In this document: piece by piece, positions 33,843 through 42,851 of the stretch
Layout: every line of letters starts with the position of its first letter
Numbering within the stretch: position 1 is the first letter of the stretch
NCBI GenBank assembly: GCA_027003075.1
Contig: JALWYV010000055.1
Coordinates: forward strand, 43,200 to 107,199
DNA from: Caldifarciminota bacterium
GTDB taxonomy: Bacteria; Hydrothermota; Hydrothermia; LBFQ01
Reading direction: 5' to 3'
Length of the DNA stretch: 64,000 nucleotides
Translations under genes and position numbers: made by a program
The notes under the pieces: generated by a model
Database searches by the model: none
What the model was told of the DNA's origin: nothing
What the model saw: only the letters and a program-made list of their open reading frames with translations

Positions 33843-36209
33843 TCAGTTTCTTAAAACTTTGCCCGTATTCAGCATGTGGATTATGCGCTGCTGGGTCTTC
33901 TCGGTGCCGCAAAGCCTCAGGAAGGCTTCCCTCTCAAGGTCAAGGATGTCCCACTCGTCCAGCTCCATGCCGTAGGGGACGTCCCCTCCCGTCAGTACTC
34001 TGGCGATCTGCTCGGCTATGAAGGCGTCGTGTTCGGTTATCCATTTACCTTCAACCATGTTGTATATCATCATCTTCAGGTAGCCGAAGCCGGATCTTCC
34101 GGTGACCTTTATCTTTCTGGGAACGGGGGGCTGGAAACCGGTACGGGCCATCTGCAGGGCGGTCTGCTTGGCCTCGTAGATAAGAAGGTCCTGGTTGTAG
34201 GTGACGCCGTCCCCCTCGCGGAGGTACCTGTACTTCCTGGCCTCGTAGGCGCTCATGGAGACCTTGGCCATCCCTATGGTCAGGAGGGCCTCCTTCAGGT
34301 AGGGGTACGGGTCCCCCTCTCCCCTCTCCATGGCGTCCTGGGTCCAACGTATCAGCATCTCCTTTGTGCCACCGCCGGCCGGTAGGAGTCCCACGGCCAC
34401 CTCAACCAGTCCCATGTAGGTTTCGGCAGCCGCCTGCGCTCTGTGGGAGTGCATAACAAACTCCGTTCCACCACCGAGGGTCCGTCCGAAGGGAGCGGCT
34501 ACTATGGGTTTTTCAAAGTACTTGAGGGCCATTACAGCCTTCTGGAACTCCTTCACCATCATGTCCAGCTCTTCCCACTCCTCTTCGGCTATAGTCTGGA
34601 GGATGAGGGCGAGGTTGGCTCCGGCGGAGAAGTGGCGTCCCTGGTTGCCTATTACCAGAGCGTCAAAGTCGCTACGCACCTTCTCAAGGCTCTGATGCAC
34701 CATCTGGATGATTCCGGGGCCTATGGCGTTGGCCTTGGTGTGGAACTCAAGGAGGGCCACTCCGTCCCCCAGGTCTATCAGGCTGGCCTCGTTGTTCTCC
34801 ATCACCACCTTACCGGCGTTCTTCAGGTACTTGAGAACGATAACGCCCTTCGGCAGCTCCTCCGGTACGTAATCCTTTCTGGTGAAGTCAAAGTAGAGCC
34901 TGCGGGTAGGCTCCTGAAGGTAAAAGCTTTCCTTACCAGCATCAAGCAGAGCCTGAACGTTCTTCGGCACCTCCCGCCCTTCCTCCGTTATCCTCTGGAC
35001 GAACTCCTTAACTCCTACGGCGTCGTAGGTCTCAAAGGGGCCGAGGCGGAAGTTGAAGCCCCACTTTATGGCGTTATCAACGTTGAGGATGTCGTCGGCT
35101 ATCTCCGGTATGCGGTTGGCAGCGTATATGAGGTAGGCGGACAGGATCTTCCAGGCGAACTCCGCCGCCTTGTCCTTGCCGTTTATGAGGGTCTTTATCC
35201 GCTTTCCGGGGTCCTCCTCCATCAGGGCGGCCTCAACGGAGGCGAACTTGGGCTTGGTCGCCTCCCTGTACTCCAACGTCTTCCAGTCTATGACGTACTT
35301 CTTGCCGTTTACCCTCTTGTAGAAGCCAGCGCCCGTCTTGTCGCCGAGGAGACCCTTCTCCACCATCTTCAGGAGGAACTCCGGGGGCTTGAATATCTCC
35401 CGCATCTCGTCGTTGGGGGCGTTCTCGTAGACGTTCCGGGCCACGTGGAGGAGGACGTCAAGGCCAACCATATCTACGGTGCGGAAGGTGGCGGACCTCG
35501 GCCTACCCATCGCCCTACCGGTTATGGCGTCCACCTCCTCCACCGTCAGGTCCATCTCCATCATGGTGTGGATGGTGTGGAAGATGTGGAAGACGGCGAG
35601 ACGGTTCCCGATGAAGTTGGGGGTATCCTTGGCCATCACCACGCCCTTACCGAGGCGGCGCATGGCGAAGTCCCTCATAAACTCAACGACCTCCGGATCC
35701 GTCTCCTTGCCGGGGATAAGCTCAAGGAGCTTCATGAATCGGGGTGGGTTGAAGAAGTGGGTGCCGAGAAAGTGCCTACGGAAGTCCTCGCTCCGGCCTT
35801 CGGCTATGGCGTTTATGGAGAGACCGGAGGTGTTCGTGGAGACTATGGTACCGGGCCTCCTGTACTTCTCCACCTTCTCAAAGAGGCTCCTCTTGATGTC
35901 TAACCTCTCAACCACGGCCTCAACGATCCAGTCGGCGTCGGCTATCTTGGGCATATCGTCCTCAAAGTTGCCGATGGTGATGCGGCTGGCGAACTCCGGG
36001 GCGTAGAAGGGGGGTATCTTCTTCTCCTTCAGCATCCGCTGAAGGGCCATCCGTGGAAAGCGGTTGCGATCCTTCTCGTCCTTGGCGTCCTTCGGCACTA
36101 TGTCCAACAGGAGAACTTCCACGCCCACGTTGGCGAGGTGGGCGGCTATCTGGCTCCCCATGACACCAGCACCAAGGACCGCTGCCTTTTTAATACGGTA
36201 CTTGCTCAT
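33843..36209 (-). CDS. fadN: 3-hydroxyacyl-CoA dehydrogenase/enoyl-CoA hydratase fusion
   Basis: A beta-oxidation enzyme of 788 aa. The dehydrogenase comes first ([48 protein letters not shown]), then a second HAD domain (about residues 180-400), then an enoyl-CoA hydratase/crotonase part ([36 protein letters not shown]). This order matches FadN of Bacillus and differs from E. coli FadB. The start is the ATG at 36209, with TATAAT at complement(36220..36225) 10 bases before it; the track start at 36257 is upstream of the promoter. Confidence 0.93.
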   Translation of the reverse strand: MSKYRIKKAAVLGAGVMGSQIAAHLANVGVEVLLLDIVPKDAKDEKDRNRFPRMALQRMLKEKKIPPFYAPEFASRITIGNFEDDMPKIADADWIVEAVVERLDIKRSLFEKVEKYRRPGTIVSTNTSGLSINAIAEGRSEDFRRHFLGTHFFNPPRFMKLLELIPGKETDPEVVEFMRDFAMRRLGKGVVMAKDTPNFIGNRLAVFHIFHTIHTMMEMDLTVEEVDAITGRAMGRPRSATFRTVDMVGLDVLLHVARNVYENAPNDEMREIFKPPEFLLKMVEKGLLGDKTGAGFYKRVNGKKYVIDWKTLEYREATKPKFASVEAALMEEDPGKRIKTLINGKDKAAEFAWKILSAYLIYAANRIPEIADDILNVDNAIKWGFNFRLGPFETYDAVGVKEFVQRITEEGREVPKNVQALLDAGKESFYLQEPTRRLYFDFTRKDYVPEELPKGVIVLKYLKNAGKVVMENNEASLIDLGDGVALLEFHTKANAIGPGIIQMVHQSLEKVRSDFDALVIGNQGRHFSAGANLALILQTIAEEEWEELDMMVKEFQKAVMALKYFEKPIVAAPFGRTLGGGTEFVMHSHRAQAAAETYMGLVEVAVGLLPAGGGTKEMLIRWTQDAMERGEGDPYPYLKEALLTIGMAKVSMSAYEARKYRYLREGDGVTYNQDLLIYEAKQTALQMARTGFQPPVPRKIKVTGRSGFGYLKMMIYNMVEGKWITEHDAFIAEQIARVLTGGDVPYGMELDEWDILDLEREAFLRLCGTEKTQQRIIHMLNTGKVLRN

Positions 36210-36376
36210 TCTTGCAGGGATTATACGGCGGGAGTACGGGATGCAACCTCCGGTCACGTGGAAAGTGTTTCGGGGTATAATTAAAATTCATAACCTCCAG
36301 AAGGGACAGGGCACTCATAAGTCTCCATGAACTTCGGGTGATATTTGTGGGTTAAAAATGTGGATATGTCCCCCCC

Positions 36377-36382
36377 TATAAT
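36377..36382 (+). promoter_or_regulatory. -10 element TATAAT of a probable small RNA
   Basis: TATAAT follows a run of C and precedes a GC-rich non-coding stretch by 6-7 bases. Confidence 0.5.
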
Positions 36383-36387
36383 AACCT

Positions 36388-36611
36388 GTAAAGGGTATCA
36401 AAGGCCGAGTAAGTGGCGAAGGGCAGAGAGACCGTAAGCCCGTCCCCGGGAGAGAGACAGAGGAGGCAGGGGAGGGGCAGGGAGCCGCCGGGAAGTGCGT
36501 GCCTACAGCGGGTGGTCGCCTGAGAGCGGCCTATGGGAGGGACCGGCCCCAGTACCGGCTGGGGGCTGTGAGGCACGAGGCGGCAAAGTTTTGGGGTATT
36601 AACTCTTGGGA
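36388..36611 (+). ncRNA. Candidate structured RNA, family not recognised
   Basis: A roughly 220-base GC-rich block in the 583-base gap between fadN and the FkbM gene, with its own TATAAT. Long-range pairs can be drawn: GCCGCC (36484-) with GGCGGC (36579-), CGTGCCT (36498-) with AGGCACG (36571-), and a closing CCGAGT/ACTC-TTGG pair around 36404 and 36602. A local hairpin GCCCCAG-TACCGG-CTGGGGGC is nested inside. There is no coding signal. I saw no SRP, tmRNA or RNase P signature; 6S RNA is possible by size and shape. Strand is inferred from the promoter. Confidence 0.45.
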
Positions 36612-36717
36612 CGGGTCTGTAAATTCACAAATTTTCAAAGAGGCAGGACCGGAGGTTCAGCAAAAATTGGGGAAAATGAGGGGGTGTAAGTTTGAAAATT
36701 ATTCATCTGACAGAACG

Positions 36718-36812
36718 GGGCTGAAATCTACCTTGTGGAATTTAAACGTCGCCTATCTTCACCAACAGGCGGGGGTCCTCCTATTCTCAAATCTACCTTG
36801 TGGAATTTGAAC
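36718..36812 (+). CRISPR. Two-repeat CRISPR-like array (one spacer)
   Basis: Two 27-base repeats at 36721-36747 and 36786-36812 share ATCTACCTTGTGGAATTT and differ at two places. They enclose one 38-base spacer, a 65-base period. The form CTACCT...GGAATTTGAAC resembles repeats of thermophile type I-B/III arrays, which end in GAAAC. The second repeat has complementary ends (CAAAT/ATTTG). An A+T-rich stretch precedes the array. No cas gene is in the window. The 3' repeat overlaps the end of the FkbM gene. Confidence 0.55.
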
Positions 36813-37572
36813 CTTTTGGCAAAAAGATGATGTTGTCATAGAGCGGGACGTTGTCGTACTCCTTCACCGGCTCCATCTCCGACACCCTTCGCTTGGTACC
36901 CTTGAGAACGAACGGACGGTACCCCATTTCCAGCAGATACATGTACCCGCCCAGAAAGAGCGGCCCCTTCTCTATTACAAGTATAGACCTTGACCTCTCA
37001 ATCGTTTTGGCCATTCCCTTCAGAACCTCGTTCTCCCACCCCTCAACGTCTATCTTCACCATACGAACATTCTCTATTCCCAGATCGTTTAACACGTCGT
37101 CCAGCCTCCTGACCCTCACACGGAACCTCTTTCCACTCCGATTAGTCTCTATTAGCGTGGTCTCGCTCACGGGTCTGTTATCGTACATGGAGAGGTAACG
37201 GTACTCCTCCCTGCTTCCCAGCGCTACGTTCAGGGCGATCACGTTTTTTACAGAGTTCATTTTGAGATTCCTCAAAAGTACCCTGTAGGCCAGTGGGTTA
37301 GGTTCAAAGGCGAGAACTTTCCCTTCTCTGCCCACCTTTATGGCAGCGTACATGCTGAAGAAACCTACGTACGCTCCTACATCCACGAAAACGTCCCCAC
37401 GTCCCAAAAATCTGTTCAGAACGCTAAGCGTTCCCACCTCCTCTCTGCTCAAAAAATACTCCTCTCCTATACCTTCCATCACCACCATCTTCGCCCCGTA
37501 AACGTTCTTGAAGGTCATAGGAATTTTCAGGTACCTTAGAGCGTTTAGCAGTACTCTCCTGATCCTACGCAT
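36793..37572 (-). CDS. FkbM-family SAM-dependent methyltransferase
   Basis: A 259-aa methyltransferase with the SAM site VFVDVGAYVGFFSMYAA, then KVLAFEPNPLAYRVLLRNL and the family mark KIDVEGWENEVLKGM. FkbM proteins often O-methylate sugars or polyketides. The ATG at 37572 follows TAAAAT at complement(37583..37588) by 10 bases; the track ATG at 37626 would place the promoter inside the gene. The last six codons (GSNSTR and stop) lie inside a CRISPR-like repeat, so the natural C-terminus may have been altered. Confidence 0.85.
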   Translation of the reverse strand: MRRIRRVLLNALRYLKIPMTFKNVYGAKMVVMEGIGEEYFLSREEVGTLSVLNRFLGRGDVFVDVGAYVGFFSMYAAIKVGREGKVLAFEPNPLAYRVLLRNLKMNSVKNVIALNVALGSREEYRYLSMYDNRPVSETTLIETNRSGKRFRVRVRRLDDVLNDLGIENVRMVKIDVEGWENEVLKGMAKTIERSRSILVIEKGPLFLGGYMYLLEMGYRPFVLKGTKRRVSEMEPVKEYDNVPLYDNIIFLPKGSNSTR

Positions 37573-37717
37573 GTAAGCCGTTATTTTAAACGGATAAAGG
37601 GGGAGTGCTCCACGTAAACGGAACATTTTGATAGTTTGGTGTTGGTAAAGTGGAGCCGCATAACGGTTTCATCCACGTTCCGAACTTATGTTGCACCCTT
37701 AGAATAAAGACAGGTCA

Positions 37718-39448
37718 ATGTTTTTATACCTTTTATCCGCAACCTATCAGGTGATCAGTACGGGGGATAACAACTCCCCCGGAACGTTTAGATGGGCCAT
37801 AGACCAGGCCAATTCATCCCCCGGTCCCGATACGATCACGTTCAACATCCCCGACACCGACCCCGGATACGTATGCTCCTCCGGGAACTGCTGGTGGAGG
37901 ATAACCCTGACCTCCAAACTCCCGATCATAACCGACCCCGTCCTCATAGACGGGTGGAGCCAGACGGCTAACCGTGGAAATACCAACCTGTGCCATCCCT
38001 CCTACAGGGCGGCCCCGGATTCGGCCGGGTGGACCGGCGTTCAGAACTCGTACCCCCGTACCGTCGGAACCCTCGGAGCTACCTTACCGTACTTCCCCTG
38101 CCCCGAAGTTGAGGTAGACCTGAACGGCGTTTCTTATAGTTATGGGATCGTACAAATAGATGCTTCAGACGTCCTCGTAAAGGGCATGGCCCTCTTCAAC
38201 GGAGGGGGAAGCTCCGGGAGTCAGGTGATACGCGTAAGGCCGGGCAGTTATAACGTAACCCTCCGAGAGCTATTCGTGGGTCTTCCGGCCGACGGTAGCG
38301 AGCCGGCGGACTCAACCCGTTCGGATTGCGTGTTTGTTGATAGTACTACGTCCGGAAAATTCTCCCGTCTGTACGTCGGCTTCTGCGGTTCCCATGGCAT
38401 TAAGTTCGGAAACACTTCTGCCACGACATCTTCCGGCTGGGTGGTGGACTCCTCAGAAATATTCGCCAGTGCGTGGTACTTTGATCAGGGAGACAACGTT
38501 AACGTTTACTTCAGGAACGTTACCCTGCGACGCAACCTCATACACTCGTCCAACAACCCCGGAGGGTCCGACATCAGGGTCTTCGGCGCCGGCATAGAGG
38601 TACGGTACGACGCCGATACGACCGTTATCACGGAGAATACCGTATACGGTAACGGGACCAAGGGCGTATTTGTAGACGGGGGGTCCGACTACGTGGAGAT
38701 ATCCTACAACCGCATATACGGAAACGGGTGGAACCTGCCCGGACCGGGCGTGGGTGTGGGCGAAAAGAGGGGTATATCCACGAACGTCCTAATTACCCGG
38801 AACTATTTCTCAGATAACGGAGGCCTCGCCATAGATCTGGACTCGTCGGGTGCCTCAGGATCCGCAGGGGACGGTGTAACGTGTAACGACGGCCTGAGAC
38901 AGACCAACAACCCCAACGTCCTTATTGACTACCCCTATCTGGACTCGGCGAGGCTCTACGTGTCTTCGGGAGATACTACCCTTCTGGTATGGGGAAGGGC
39001 TTACACGGGAGCAGACAGCGTTGAGGTCTACGTCGTCTCCACGCTTGATAACGAGAACTGTCCGGGTGAGGTGAACGGTCACGGAGAGGGGGGAACCTTC
39101 CTTACGGCGGTCCCGGTGGTACTCAACTCCTTCAACGTATCCCTGAAGGTGGACAGCCTCGGTCCGGACTGGGGGTCGGGGTCCCTCTACCTCACGGCCT
39201 TGAGCCGGGATAACCTGTGGAACACGTCCGAATTCTCAGAGAATCTCCCCGTACCCCTGCCGGTTGGTTCATCCGGTGAACTGGTGGTACATGAGAGTGG
39301 GGCTATAGATTACACTTACGGCGAAGTGGAGGTGTACGACCCGTCGGGCAGACTCGTATACCGGGGAGACCTGAAAGGGTTTAGAGGGAAAAAGGGAATT
39401 TACTTCGTAGTATCCGGTGGGAAAGTAGTTCGCAAAATAGTCAGGTAG
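37718..39448 (+). CDS. Secreted right-handed beta-helix protein with type IX-like tail
   Basis: The 576-aa protein starts MFLYLLSATYQVISTGDNNSPGTFRWAIDQAN, the pattern of many polymorphic outer-membrane and beta-helix proteins (NSPGTLRQAI). Residues 150-380 carry parallel beta-helix repeats (TVITENTVYGNGTKGVFVDGG, VEISYNRIYGNG, VLITRNYFSDNGG). The C-terminus VEVYDPSGRLVYRGDLKG ... GIYFVVSGGKVVRKIVR is a type IX-like sorting domain. The leader is short and uncharged. TAGAAT at 37700-37705 is 12 bases before the ATG. A surface or secreted polysaccharide-binding role is possible. Confidence 0.8.
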   Translation: MFLYLLSATYQVISTGDNNSPGTFRWAIDQANSSPGPDTITFNIPDTDPGYVCSSGNCWWRITLTSKLPIITDPVLIDGWSQTANRGNTNLCHPSYRAAPDSAGWTGVQNSYPRTVGTLGATLPYFPCPEVEVDLNGVSYSYGIVQIDASDVLVKGMALFNGGGSSGSQVIRVRPGSYNVTLRELFVGLPADGSEPADSTRSDCVFVDSTTSGKFSRLYVGFCGSHGIKFGNTSATTSSGWVVDSSEIFASAWYFDQGDNVNVYFRNVTLRRNLIHSSNNPGGSDIRVFGAGIEVRYDADTTVITENTVYGNGTKGVFVDGGSDYVEISYNRIYGNGWNLPGPGVGVGEKRGISTNVLITRNYFSDNGGLAIDLDSSGASGSAGDGVTCNDGLRQTNNPNVLIDYPYLDSARLYVSSGDTTLLVWGRAYTGADSVEVYVVSTLDNENCPGEVNGHGEGGTFLTAVPVVLNSFNVSLKVDSLGPDWGSGSLYLTALSRDNLWNTSEFSENLPVPLPVGSSGELVVHESGAIDYTYGEVEVYDPSGRLVYRGDLKGFRGKKGIYFVVSGGKVVRKIVR

Positions 39449-39466
39449 CCCCCGTAAAATGTCCGT

Positions 39467-40630
39467 GTGCTACTCGGAGCCGCTACGAGCTCCCATCAGA
39501 TAGAGGGCAATACCTTCAACGACTGGACGTTATGGGAGAGGGAGGGGAAGGCTCCCCCGGTGGGGGAGGCGTGCAACGGCTGGGAGAAGATGGAGGAGGA
39601 CATAGACCTCCTCCTGAAAATCGGGGCGAACGCCTACCGCTTCAGCCTTGAGTGGAGCAGGATAGAGGTGGAGGACGGGGTATTTAATCTGAAGAATCTC
39701 CTCAGATACAGGCGGTTCGTGGACGCCCTTCAGAGGGCCGGAATAACACCCATCCTTACCCTTCACCACTTTACGAACCCCGTCTGGTTCTACGAGTCCG
39801 GTGGTTGGTTGAGGAAGGATGCCCCTGAGATCTTCGGGAGATACGCCGATCTCGTCAGCCGTTACTTCTCAGACGTAAAGCTCTGGATAACCGTAAACGA
39901 ACCCAACGTCTACGCCTACAGGGGCTACGTCGCTGGAGACTGGCCACCCGGTGAAAGGTCCATCTTCAAGGCCATGAAGGTGGTAAGGAACATGCTACGC
40001 GCCCACTCACAGGCCTACGCCGCCATAAAGGCCAACGTGAGGAGGGCTAAGGTCGGTATAGCCCACCACCTGAGGGTTTTTACCCCCGTAGGGACGCCCG
40101 GAAGGATACCGGCTTACCTGAGGGAGTACCTGTTCAACTTCCTGCCCATATACTCCGAAATATCCGGCAAAATACCACCTCCAGCGGCCTTCATGGAGAG
40201 CATACACCCCGGAGGGGACTTCATCGGTATAAACTACTACACGAGGGACAGGGTGAGGTTCTCGCTCCTTCAGCCCTTCGGTGTGGAGGAGTTTCCGGAA
40301 GGTGTGTGGAGGAACTCCCTCGGATGGGAGGTCTTCCCGGAGGGCCTGTACATGCTCCTCAAGAAGTACAACTTCAACAGACCGGTCATAATAACCGAAA
40401 ACGGGATAGCTACGGAGAGCCACGAGGAGAGGGTCAGGTTCATAAGGGAACACCTCAAACAGGTAAAGCGTGCCATAGACGAGGGAGTAGAGGTGGCGGG
40501 TTACCTGTACTGGAGTCTCATGGACAACTACGAGTGGCTTGAGGGTTATAAGGCGAAGTTCGGAATATTCACCAGAGACAGGAGGAGCAAGGGGAAACTT
40601 AACCTCCGGGAGATCTGGTTTAGTATTTGA
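39467..40630 (+). CDS. Glycoside hydrolase family 1 (beta-glycosidase)
   Basis: A retaining beta-glucosidase/beta-galactosidase-like enzyme (387 aa, slightly short for the family at 420-460). The acid/base glutamate is in ITVNEPNVYAY and the nucleophile in PVIITENGIA. The start LLGAATSSHQIEG matches the family N-terminus with GTG at 39467, 6 bases after TAAAAT (39455-39460). No signal peptide, so intracellular sugar breakdown. The shorter length comes from reduced loops in the middle. Confidence 0.92.
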   Translation: MLLGAATSSHQIEGNTFNDWTLWEREGKAPPVGEACNGWEKMEEDIDLLLKIGANAYRFSLEWSRIEVEDGVFNLKNLLRYRRFVDALQRAGITPILTLHHFTNPVWFYESGGWLRKDAPEIFGRYADLVSRYFSDVKLWITVNEPNVYAYRGYVAGDWPPGERSIFKAMKVVRNMLRAHSQAYAAIKANVRRAKVGIAHHLRVFTPVGTPGRIPAYLREYLFNFLPIYSEISGKIPPPAAFMESIHPGGDFIGINYYTRDRVRFSLLQPFGVEEFPEGVWRNSLGWEVFPEGLYMLLKKYNFNRPVIITENGIATESHEERVRFIREHLKQVKRAIDEGVEVAGYLYWSLMDNYEWLEGYKAKFGIFTRDRRSKGKLNLREIWFSI

Positions 40631-40669
40631 ACGTCCGCTTCCCTTATCAATCAACCTTAAATTTGGAGG

Positions 40670-41359
40670 ATGCTCCGTATTATAGGCAGAATCGTGCTTC
40701 TGGTTATGGGCTTTCTCTCGCTTATTTCCGTCTTCCGTTTCCCATCCTATACACCGATCCTCCTCGCGTCCCTTCTGGTGTTTATAACCGTAGTATGGGC
40801 CATCAAGGCGACGGTAGAACTCGGTCTGGACAACGTACGTGGACAGTTCTACATGATCATGGCGATAGCCTTCCTCTCTCAGGGAATAGGTTTCGCCTTC
40901 ACGAACATAGGTGACGTAATAACTCTCCCGTTCGTAAGCGTAATCACGTACATCCTTGCGAGGTTCTTCCTGTTCATCGGCAACGTGAGGTACATAGTTT
41001 ACTTCCAGTCCCTCGGATACAGGTTGAACTTAACGAGGTTCCTTATGGTCCTCCTCCTGACCCTCCTCCTCATCGGTATGACCGTCCTCGTTCCCAACGT
41101 CGTTGAGATCTTCAGGACGCTATCCCCGTACGCCCTCTTTATAGCGCTGGACGTCGGTATGGCCTTTATCATATTCTACAACCTACTGCTCCTGTGGGGG
41201 AGCGAGATAGCGAAGAAGTGGGCGATAGGGTCCGTAGCCATAGGTACGTACCTCCTCGGAGACGCCCTTTTCATAGGACGGGCTTCACCTACCTATACGC
41301 TTACGCTCTGGACACTGGCGTCCGTTATGATGGGCTTTATAGCGACCCTTGAGGGGTAG
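40670..41359 (+). CDS. Seven-helix membrane protein of unknown function
   Basis: The 229-aa protein has about seven hydrophobic segments and few charged residues (LLVMGFLSLISVFRFP, MIMAIAFLSQGIGFAF, LLLTLLLIGMTVLV). There is no recognised motif. Upstream, TTAAAT lies about 8 bases before the ATG. Placed between GH1 and xerC/D without overlap. It may be a histidine-kinase-like 7TM sensor module without the kinase, but that is only a guess from topology. Confidence 0.6.
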   Translation: MLRIIGRIVLLVMGFLSLISVFRFPSYTPILLASLLVFITVVWAIKATVELGLDNVRGQFYMIMAIAFLSQGIGFAFTNIGDVITLPFVSVITYILARFFLFIGNVRYIVYFQSLGYRLNLTRFLMVLLLTLLLIGMTVLVPNVVEIFRTLSPYALFIALDVGMAFIIFYNLLLLWGSEIAKKWAIGSVAIGTYLLGDALFIGRASPTYTLTLWTLASVMMGFIATLEG

Positions 41360-41386
41360 AGGTTTCAACTTTAAAATTGTAGGGCG

Positions 41387-42274
41387 ATGAGGGAGGTCGT
41401 TGCGGAGTTTAAGGCTTATCTGGTGATGAAGAACAGTTCGGTCAATACGCTTAAGGCGTACGAACACGACCTCAACCTCTTTGCGGAGTTCCTTGAGAGG
41501 AGGGGGTACGACTATCTGAAGTTCGGTCCCAGGGAGTACGACGAGTTCATCGCGGAGTTAATGGACAGGAAGCTGTCGCCCGCCACGGTTCAGAGGATCG
41601 CGGCGACGGTGAAATCCTTTTACAAGTTCCTCACCCTGTACGAGCGCCTCCCCTACAACCCCCTTGAGGAGGTACCCCTTCCGGCGTACGAGAAACCCCT
41701 TCCCAAGGCCCTGTCCTACGAGGAGGTGATGGCTATACTCGGAGCCGTTGAACTCTCCGACGAGCTCAGGATGAGGGACAAGGTCCTGTTGGAGCTCCTC
41801 TATGCCACGGGTATCCGCATATCCGAGGCCCTCTCCCTCAACGTCTTAGACGTCTCTCTGGAGGAGAGGTACCTGAGGGTCGTGGGTAAGGGGAACAAGG
41901 AGAGGGTGGTACCTTTCCACGGGCGTATGGCCCGGCTCTTAAACGAGTACCTGAGCGAGTCCCATCCGATCTTAAGTAAAGGGAAGCCCATGCTCTTTCC
42001 CAACGCGAGGGGAGGGAGGCTGAGCCGGGTGGGGGCGTGGAAGATAGTGAAGTTCTACGCGGCGAAGGTGGGACTTTCCCATAAGGTGCATCCCCACGTC
42101 TTCCGCCATACTTTCGCCACCCACATGCTCATAGGGGGGTGCGATATCCGTACCCTTCAGGAGCTTCTCGGCCATACGTCCGTCACCACCACGGAGCGGT
42201 ACCTGAAGACCTTCCTCCCGCAGATATACGAGGTGTACCTGAGCAGCCACCCACTCGCCAGAATTGAAGGTTAG
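41387..42274 (+). CDS. xerD: Tyrosine recombinase XerC/XerD
   Basis: A site-specific recombinase (295 aa) with the N-terminal SAM-like DNA-binding domain (VNTLKAYEHDLNLFAEFLE). The catalytic set is R in TGIRISEAL, HVFRHTFATHML, LLGHTSVTTTERYLK and the nucleophilic Tyr in that last segment. The length is standard for Xer chromosome-dimer resolution rather than for phage integrases. TAAAAT at 41372-41377 is 9 bases before the ATG. The 3' end overlaps the metallo-hydrolase start. Confidence 0.93.
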   Translation: MREVVAEFKAYLVMKNSSVNTLKAYEHDLNLFAEFLERRGYDYLKFGPREYDEFIAELMDRKLSPATVQRIAATVKSFYKFLTLYERLPYNPLEEVPLPAYEKPLPKALSYEEVMAILGAVELSDELRMRDKVLLELLYATGIRISEALSLNVLDVSLEERYLRVVGKGNKERVVPFHGRMARLLNEYLSESHPILSKGKPMLFPNARGGRLSRVGAWKIVKFYAAKVGLSHKVHPHVFRHTFATHMLIGGCDIRTLQELLGHTSVTTTERYLKTFLPQIYEVYLSSHPLARIEG

Positions 42275-42851
42275 GGTAATAAAGGGGTTCGCCAACACCT
42301 ACATCGTGGAGGATGAGGGGGAGTATATGGTTATAGATCCCGGGAACCCTCCTCCGGAGAATGTGGAGAAGGTGTCGGTCCTCGTCCTGACCCACGGTCA
42401 CTTTGACCACTACATGCACGCCGAAGACTGGGTGAGGCTCTCAGGAAAGGGGGTACTCCTGCATCCGGCTGATCTGCCCATGATGGAGGAGGCGCCGGAG
42501 TGGGTCATGAGGTACTTCGGAATACCCGTACCTCCCCCTCCGGAGGTGGAGGGGTACCTGAAGGAGGGGGACACGGTGAGGGTGGGGAGTTTGACATTTA
42601 CGGTGTGGGAGATCCCCGGCCACTCCTCCGGAAGTATAGCCTTAGTAGGCGACGGTGTGGTCTTCACCGGAGACCTCATATTTGAGATGGGAGGGGTCGG
42701 CCGTACGGACCTTCCCGGTGGGGATGAGGACGCCCTCTTCCGCTCTATAAGGCGGGTCCTGTCCCTTCCCGAATCCACCTTAGTATATCCGGGTCACGGT
42801 AATTCCTTCACCGTGGCGGAGGCGAAGAGATGGTTTCCTGTACAGTCGTAA
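42264..42851 (+). CDS. Metallo-beta-lactamase-fold hydrolase (glyoxalase II-like)
   Basis: The metal motif is THGHFDH with a further histidine in IPGHSSGS, an Asp in FTGDLIF and a last His in YPGHG. This is the minimal MBL hydrolase of 195 aa found in many thermophiles. It likely hydrolyses a thioester such as lactoylglutathione or a relative; glutathione use is uncertain. It starts with TTG at 42264 inside the end of xerD and overlaps NAD kinase by 22 bases. Confidence 0.88.
   Translation: MKVRVIKGFANTYIVEDEGEYMVIDPGNPPPENVEKVSVLVLTHGHFDHYMHAEDWVRLSGKGVLLHPADLPMMEEAPEWVMRYFGIPVPPPPEVEGYLKEGDTVRVGSLTFTVWEIPGHSSGSIALVGDGVVFTGDLIFEMGGVGRTDLPGGDEDALFRSIRRVLSLPESTLVYPGHGNSFTVAEAKRWFPVQS

Noticed and set aside
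36388-36611. SRP RNA, tmRNA or second RNase P RNA
   Set aside because: The conserved GGAAGNAGC-type SRP loop, tmRNA tag/acceptor ends and RNase P cores were looked for and not found.
36499-36810. 103-codon plus-strand ORF in the gap before the FkbM gene
   Set aside because: It crosses the structured RNA candidate and the CRISPR-like repeats, and has no promoter or ribosome site.
41387-42274. Phage integrase
   Set aside because: Length and sequence match housekeeping XerC/D, and no phage genes or att repeats are nearby.
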